Positions 58,680 through 64,000 of a stretch of 64,000 bases of DNA are shown one piece after another. Each line of letters opens with the position of its first letter. Position 1 is the stretch's first letter. Source of the DNA: Isoetes taiwanensis (lineage: Eukaryota > Streptophyta > Lycopodiopsida > Isoetales > Isoetaceae). A program made the position numbers and the translations under genes. The notes under the pieces were generated by a model. That model saw only the letters and a list, made by a program, of their open reading frames with translations. It did not search any database and was not told the origin of the DNA. The DNA lies in the NCBI GenBank assembly GCA_021234155.1, contig JAJEKV010000097.1, positions 932,001 through 996,000 on the forward strand, given 5' to 3'.

Positions 58680-59345
58680 TGCTTCCACTGGCTAGACTTC
58701 ATTCTTTTTGAACTTCGACCAGCATCCTAGTTAGTCCCTTAGTATTGCTAGCGGTATCTCTGTCAATCCTAGTGTTGAGTCTCAAATTGAAAAACTACAG
58801 GCTTTTCAATCAGGTCTTCACCACCATATTCTCCGAGCACAGGAGCACTATCGGCATTATGGCGATTTATATCGACAGGAAACTGCTATATTTCATGTTG
58901 GTGACCTTGTCTAGCTTTTTCGTAGGGACCTCCCTACCTCATGTCCGTGCAATCGCCTTGATCCTTACTGGATCACGGCGCAGATCAGTAATGTGGCATT
59001 CTGGCTCAAACTCCCTCTAGTTGTTCCGTCTCCATCCAGTATTTCATGTTTCATTATGGAGCCCTATATGCTTAATCCTTTCCCGGATCTCATTCCTCCT
59101 CCACCACCACCACTGGAAATTGATGATTCTGAGGAGTTCGAGGTTTGAAAGATTTTGGACTCCAAATTTGTGCATCGGTAATTGTATTACTTTGTCGATT
59201 GGAATGGTTACTCACCAAGTGATAGGATCCGAGAGCCTATCAAGAATCTGGTTAATGCTCCTGATAAAGTTGCAGAGTTTCACCGACGTTAAATCAAGTC
59301 CGAGTATCTCGGCTCCAGCTCTGAGGACTCTTTGTCGTCGTAAGA
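58680..59345 (+). mobile_element. Ty3/gypsy fragment: integrase C-terminus and chromodomain hinge
   Basis: In shifting frames: SVESQIEKLQAFQSGLHHHI, RAQEHYRHYGDLYRQETAIF, HVGDLV, DPYWITAQISNVAFWLKLP, then PPPPPPLEIDDSEEFEV and KILDSKF. Same element type as 21251-21640, extending further 5'. The HYRxYxDLxRQETxxFxVGDLV wording is more like chromoviruses of fungi, animals and non-seed plants than the usual angiosperm clades, as far as I remember. Confidence 0.75.
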
Positions 59346-59394
59346 GGGGGACAACAAGTTCCACAGAGCCTTAACTGGCTATACTTTGCTTCTA

Positions 59395-59740
59395 ATACGT
59401 CCCAAAAATCATGAGCAGATGTAAAGAAAGTCGATGAGGTAGATAACAATATTGAACTACTGCTTGGTCATTGCATTAATATGCTATGAGTGATAACATT
59501 TAAAAGAAATGTTATTGCCCATTGATCTTTCTCCTTCCAATCATCTTTCAGAGTTTGTATTTTGGACTCTCCAATCACAGACCAACAATCATCGGCTTCC
59601 AATAAACCTTGCACTCAAAATTTCCAAGAATGCCAATGTGTTCCATCAAAAGTTTTTAGAGTGGATTCAATCTTCATAAACTTAGACAGCTCAAACAACG
59701 AGACAAGATCGACCTATAGCTCTGATGCCATATAGAGGAT
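59395..59740 (-). pseudogene. Ty1/copia gag fragment with PBS
   Basis: The minus strand starts with a PBS-like TGGCATCAGAGC (about 59728-59739; one change from the iMet PBS) and continues into SKFMKIESTLKTFDGTHWHS, WKF, stop, then QGLLEADDCWSVIGESK and WKEKDQWAITFLLNVIT. FDGxxWHSWKxxxxxLLxxxDxW is the start of copia Gag (UBN2/DUF4219 type). At least two nonsense codons are present. The 5' LTR should lie just to the right (59741 to about 60009), where a TATATATA motif occurs near 59810. Confidence 0.65.
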
Positions 59741-59929
59741 AGATAGAAGAGAACAATAGACAAGATGCTTCACCAAAACCAAGACGTCTTCTCCTTTATT
59801 CACATGCAATATATATACAATGATTAAATCTCAATGCACATGCATATTATACATGTGTCGTGCACACGTGCATGTACATGCATACAGTCTAATGCATGTT
59901 TATCATACTCTACAAAACCAAATATTCAA

Positions 59930-60009
59930 TATTCTAAGACTATTTCGGTCTGTTTGCCATTCATGGGTAGTCTTAAAGAGATTTAAGCTCTCGAATCAGA
60001 AGCAGGTAC
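59930..60009. repeat. 80-bp direct repeat, right copy
   Basis: Second copy of 58470-58552, in the same orientation, within the presumed copia LTR. Confidence 0.75.
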
Positions 60010-60251
60010 CTTCTATTTTGTGGGAAATCTTATAATGTTTGGATTTCTGCATCAATAACCCACATCCAGTTCTGGTAGCTTAGAACACATGTTAAGATGC
60101 AAATTTGTGTTTGAGCTTGAGATTCTGCACAGAAACAAAATCTATAGTCCGTAGGAAAGATGAGAAGTTATGTTTTTCCCTTCCAACAAAATTTTTTTAT
60201 TTTGCCATCTCTGCCCTGTTCAAATTTGTGTCTTATTCAATCCTCTATTGT

Positions 60252-60355
60252 TTTTATAATTTGGCTTTCAAGCTCATTTCCAAGCTTATTTTCATATTTG
60301 TGCTTTTATAATTTGGCTTCCAAGCTCATTTCTTATGTTCATTTCTTTGAGTATG
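60252..60355. repeat. 52-bp tandem duplication
   Basis: TTTTATAATTTGGCTT-CAAG followed by CTCATTTC occurs at 60252 and 60304. Confidence 0.85.
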
Positions 60356-60659
60356 GGAAAACAATCAACAATTCTAACCTTTCATGGTTTTTAATGGCTG
60401 TCATATTATATGGTATATGTGATGCCACTAGCGCAATCATCTCTAAAAAGAAATCCCATTCACAGAGAATGTTGATAGCATAGCTTATATCGCCAATGTG
60501 TATGTACATGTTCAACACTGAATTCTTTGCTAAATTAAGCGCGAGAAAGGAATCAACATTTAAAATTATTTGTGCTTAAAAAAACCGAATTAATCTTACA
60601 TACTTTACTATAGTACTTCACTATAGTCTTTGAACTCCAATTTACAATATCACTGCTAG

Positions 60660-60775
60660 CCATAGAGTCCTTAATACTCAGATGAACTGAATGGGTACTC
60701 AGAATCGAACGACTTTTGCAATGGAAAAGAGCACTTGTCAATTGCGCTGAAACTCTATTTAATCGCCCAACAACG
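60660..60775 (-). mobile_element. tRNA-like / SINE head of a second type
   Basis: The minus strand reads TTTCAGCGCAATTGACAAGTGCTC (box-A-like), an anticodon-arm-like CTTTTCCATTGCAAAAG, then GTCGTTCGATTCTGAGTACC (box-B-like), in tRNA order and spacing. Acceptor-stem pairing is poor, so it is more likely a SINE head or tRNA pseudogene than a working tRNA gene. Confidence 0.45.
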
Positions 60776-60789
60776 AAAACATACATAAT

Positions 60790-61320
60790 GAGACTTCCCG
60801 GCTAGGCAATCATACATCCTAGGTCCATTCATGGGTTTCAAAAAAGTGCCAATTCTTCTTTCTGTAAAATGCATTTTCTTCAGTAAGTACGGTATGCTTA
60901 ACTTCTTGCCCCCACTTCAATTTTTAACCATAACCATGTAGATCCAATCTAGGCCATTGATTAACCTTAACACTGTAAGTGATGTTTTTTCTTATTTTTG
61001 AAATGCCCCTCTATGAGATATACCTCAGATGTAATAATTCAAGTTTCACCATTCAAAGAACACATCATTTCATAATTTAAACTTCACGAAGAGGACCCAA
61101 ATTATTAGGTCCACGTCGAGAGACTCAAAATGATATCATAATTTTTTTTTACCTGTGGATAATCATCTAGATGTAGATATACAAATATGACCACACCATT
61201 TTGGTGTAAGCTGGTGTTTGATACTGGCTCTCTCTCACAGTGTTAATAACTTGCAGAATTTCCCCACACATGTTGGAAGTCTTCTACACGTAATCTTGAC
61301 ATCACAAGGTAATCTTGAGC
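60790..61320. other. Intergenic, nothing recognised
   Basis: AT-rich, no supported feature. Confidence 0.4.
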
Positions 61321-61325
61321 ACCAT

Positions 61326-61405
61326 CTTTTTATCGACACCAGACATCTTCAATGACATTCTGACATTGCTTAGAAGTACTTCTATATAGGCTATCTTTTA
61401 CACCA
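61326..61405. repeat. ~90-bp direct repeat flanking the b561 pseudogene, left copy
   Basis: ATCTTTTTATCGACACCAGA ... CTTTTACACCAAATGAAACA. The right copy is 62490-62572, with about five substitutions. Confidence 0.9.
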
Positions 61406-61581
61406 AATGAAACAAAACAAGGTCTTGCACACGAGGGGCTGCCCTCTGGTGGCCCTATGTTTTCATGGGTTCTGTTTCATATTTTTGTGCTGGGCCTTGT
61501 TTGTTTTGAGTGGGACCAAAATCCAAAGATTACAACATATGGGATCAATATTCTTGGACCAAAGTAGCATTCAAGTCCTTT

Positions 61582-62267
61582 TTACATGTGTCTCAGAAAC
61601 ATGGCCAAAACTTGGAGAGTTGCAAAGATAATAATTGTGATGCCAATATATCTATGTGAGTGGTATTCACGACCAACAGATTTATGCCCTAAATAAAGCC
61701 CTATGTCCCAAGCAGTGATTCCTAGAACATAACCAGAAGCTTGAAAAAGGATATGGAGGTAAAACCAAGCAAGATCAAACCTTTTGAATGGATGGAGATA
61801 CTTGGGCGCACACAGCTCCAAGGATGAAAGAATCCCCCAAGAAACTGTGGCTAAAAATCCATGAGTATTTTTAACATGCTTCCTAGGAACACACTGCCAT
61901 TCGAAGGATGTGGAGCTATGCCTGAGTTTTGACTACTTGTAAGTTGGTATTCAAATACATAACTTCCTGTTGAATTGTCGAAGGCAATTAATGCACTACT
62001 TCCAGCTATCTGTCCTCCTGTGCTAGGATGAATTCCCCATCCTATCCATCCTCCTGATGCTGAAGCAGTGCTTGTAAATCCTATTTCCAGTATGGTGCCA
62101 GTTCTAGTATAAGCCAATTCTGCTCCTTGTTTCGCCAGACTAGAGCAATTTGAAAATGTTTTGCTTGAGCTGCTAAATGTGAGACCCATCTAGCAGGCCC
62201 CCTGTACTTGAACTGACAACCCAACTACAATCGCAAATGCTAGCACCAGACTACAAAATATATTCAT
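61582..62267 (-). pseudogene. DOMON-cytochrome b561 protein, pseudogene
   Basis: From the ATG at 62267 a signal peptide (MNIFCSLVLAFAIVVGLSVQ...) runs to GAC and then an in-frame TAG. The same frame continues with the DOMON domain (FSNCSSLAKQGAELAYTRTG, GGWIGWGIHPSTGGQIAGSS, ALIAFDNSTGSYVFEY). After GSVFLGS about half of the domain and the usual linker are missing; KNTHGFLATVSWG, the b561 entry, appears in another frame. A third frame gives FKRFDLAWFYLHILFQASGY and EYHSHRYIGITIIIFATLQV, transmembrane helices of b561, ending at LRHM-stop without the last helices. Intact members are plasma-membrane ascorbate-dependent electron carriers. One nonsense codon, an internal deletion, two frameshifts and a truncated end make it dead. 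No introns are visible, so a processed origin is possible. Confidence 0.82.
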
Positions 62268-62489
62268 TGTTCTATTCTATTCTATTCTTCAACTTTGAGA
62301 GAAAATTTTAACCTCAAATGTTAGGCTCACAATCTTTGCACAAATTTTTGCAGCAAATGCTTGGGATCCAAATGATAATTGGGCGCTAACGGATCAATCC
62401 AAGGAACCCAAATGGCGCCCTGCCTCTACGTCTTCTTCTGACAAATGCTAGAGGATTTGTTTGTATGGGCACCATTGGCTATAGCACTA

Positions 62490-62572
62490 TCTTTTTATCG
62501 ACACCAGACATCTTCAATGACATTTTGACATTGCTTAGAAGTACTTCTACATAGACTGTCTTTTATACCAAA
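62490..62572. repeat. ~90-bp direct repeat flanking the b561 pseudogene, right copy
   Basis: Same orientation as the copy at 61326-61405 and 1.16 kb from it. Confidence 0.9.
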
Positions 62573-63372
62573 TGAAACAAACAAATGTTTCCGACGACCT
62601 TGGCCACTGCGATAAATTTCTTATATTTTATAATAAAAATTTGGCTAAGAGAAAATATATTTGTAAGGCTTTAGATGTCATACTCTCATCCATGCAAAAA
62701 GAAAGAATGACTTTATGCATGGTATATTCAGAAATTACCACATTCTACTATACGTCGTATACATATTCTTGGAAATGTTGTGAACATTCTACTATACGTG
62801 GTTCCGTATTCTTGGAAATGTTGCTAATAAATGCAAGTTATGAACATGCCATTTTCATATGCTGCAAAAAGAGTGATGCAAGATTGTGGAGTAAAGGACT
62901 AAAGAAAAATTGTAGCAATGTCATGGACTATAAAGATTGTAGAAAATTTTAGAAGTGCACATTTCTTCTTACTCTATACGCAATCTTCTTCGTTTCACTC
63001 TCTAGAGAGCTTTTAGCTATTTGTATAATTTAATTGAACTGGTAAATTTTATGATGATTTATGTTAGAAATATACATATTAAACTAAGTTTTGCAATGGT
63101 CAATAGATAAATTCTTTACGAATAGCCAATGAACATATTTTGGGTTGGATGTCATTTTCACTACCTATGTAAAGCAGTATAATTTGTTCTTAAAAATTAG
63201 AAGGGTAATATTTCTGGGCTGAGGAGAGAGGTGGGGTCGACACGTACGATTATATTGCATTACCAAATACAAGAAAAAAGGAAAACCAAGAGATAGCCAC
63301 GTTTTTGTTCTTATCTGGTTTGAACGAATCCGCTCCGTCAAAGCCTATCTCCCTCCTGCACCGTTGTAAAAA
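62573..63372. other. Intergenic, promoter side of the right-edge gene
   Basis: Includes a 44-bp tandem repeat at 62741-62823 (CATTCTACTATACGT ... ATTCTTGGAAATGTTG). A 126-codon frame at 62572-62952 has no recognisable family. No clear TATA box before 63373. Confidence 0.45.
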
Positions 63373-64000
63373 ATGGCGATGGCCAGAAATACTCTAGTTT
63401 GTGCTATTGGCTTCAACAAGCTTGGTATGCGGTAAGAATTGGGTGCTTCCGATCTGTGTTTTTTTATGCAATTTTTGAGCTAGGGTTCGCGAGCCTCTAA
63501 AGGGCGATCACTTAAGTAGCCAAGCTTCCTCTGCTCTGATCTGCTTTGAGACTAATTACGATGAAGAATGGCCACAGATTCACGAATTTAAGGTGCAACT
63601 CTGCATTTCTATTCCAAGAATTCCTGAAGAGAGCCTAAAATCAGAAAACGAAGATGAGATGTTGCCCAACTCCATTTTAAAGGATCCGCCATCTCAGACT
63701 TCTTCTGGATCGACGGCAAATGATGGGCAGGGGTTAGCTTCCCCAAAGAAATTTAGAAGTGTTCGACCACTTGCAGTTACGAGCAATACAAAAGCTGTGG
63801 CATTTGTACATATCAACCACCGGAAAGGCATCCCACACGGATTCTATTATGGTAAAAAGAAAAACCCAGGAAGAAGAAGAAGAATTGGGGTGTTTTCTTG
63901 GCTGGTGAAACAGGCCGTTTCTTTGATTTGCTTCTCTAACTGGTGGTGCTTCGTACCGTGCTCTACTGCTGCATCTGGGAAAAAAAATGCAATGGTTTAC
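63373..64000 (+). CDS. First exons of an unidentified gene, truncated by the window end
   Basis: Exon 1 is 63373-63431 (ATG GCG ATG..., MAMARNTLVCAIGFNKLGM), ending CG|GTAAGA. Exon 2 starts at 63484 after TTGAGCTAG and keeps frame, opening VREPLKGDHLSSQASSALIC, FETNYDEEWPQIHEFKVQLC. The frame then stays open for 172 codons to the last base of the window, through a Ser/Pro-rich acidic stretch, KAVAFVHINHRKGIPHGFYY and a basic run. A second donor is possible at 63853 (TATTATG|GTAAAA), after which the reading becomes Arg-rich and less protein-like. I do not recognise the family. Good context (AAAAATGGCG), a short first exon and a long open second exon support a real gene. Confidence 0.6.

Overview
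This window is nuclear DNA of a land plant, AT-rich and dominated by transposable elements. The evidence is a spliced GT43 xylan-synthesis gene, a P-class PPR gene, GT-AG introns, plant-type LTR retrotransposons whose primer-binding sites match initiator tRNA-Met, L1-type LINEs, SINE-like copies and a MuDR-like transposase relic. Several protein relics (a DUF7869-like domain at 55.2-56.9 kb, an unnamed conserved ORF at 29.2 kb, an FCP1-like phosphatase relic at 32-33 kb, and gypsy integrase ends of an unusual type) remind me of fern, lycophyte or bryophyte genomes more than flowering plants. That placement is a weak inference.

Layout. 0-3 kb: a possible terminal-inverted-repeat element and a 1.6 kb polypyrimidine tract. 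3.1-5.2 kb: an intronless PPR gene (minus) whose 3' end is tandemly duplicated. 6.0 kb: an orphan first exon of a universal stress protein with a TATA box. 6.5 kb: a foldback element. 9.0-10.5 kb: a decayed MuDR transposase (minus). 11.5-18.5 kb: a large inverted duplication (arms about 1.7 kb, spacer about 1.3 kb); the left arm alone carries a 605-bp solo LTR and a 1.8 kb 5'-truncated L1-type LINE, each with target-site duplications. 21.3 kb: a Ty3/gypsy fragment. 25.4-27.4 kb: an intact three-exon IRX9H/IRX9-L-like gene (minus). 29-33 kb: clustered short tandem repeats and three unidentified or broken coding relics. 33-38.6 kb: mostly unassigned. 38.6-40 kb: a probable LTR with PBS. 40.1-48.3 kb: a nest in which an old LINE was split by a 6.8 kb Ty3/gypsy element, which carries a 603-bp element in its 5' LTR. 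50 kb: another LINE 3' end. 51.1-52.8 kb: a five-exon gene for a probable plastid protein. 53.2 kb: a perfect 26-bp-stem hairpin. 55-57 kb: a DUF7869-like relic and a SINE. 58.5-60 kb: gypsy and copia fragments. 61.6-62.3 kb: a DOMON-cytochrome b561 pseudogene between 90-bp direct repeats. 63.4 kb to the end: the first exons of an unidentified plus-strand gene.

Four genes look potentially functional: PPR, IRX9H-like, the plastid protein gene, and the right-edge gene. They are unrelated in role and separated by repeats, and no operon-like logic applies. Splice sites were assigned by reading GT/AG signals and keeping frame with remembered family sequences; no database search was possible.
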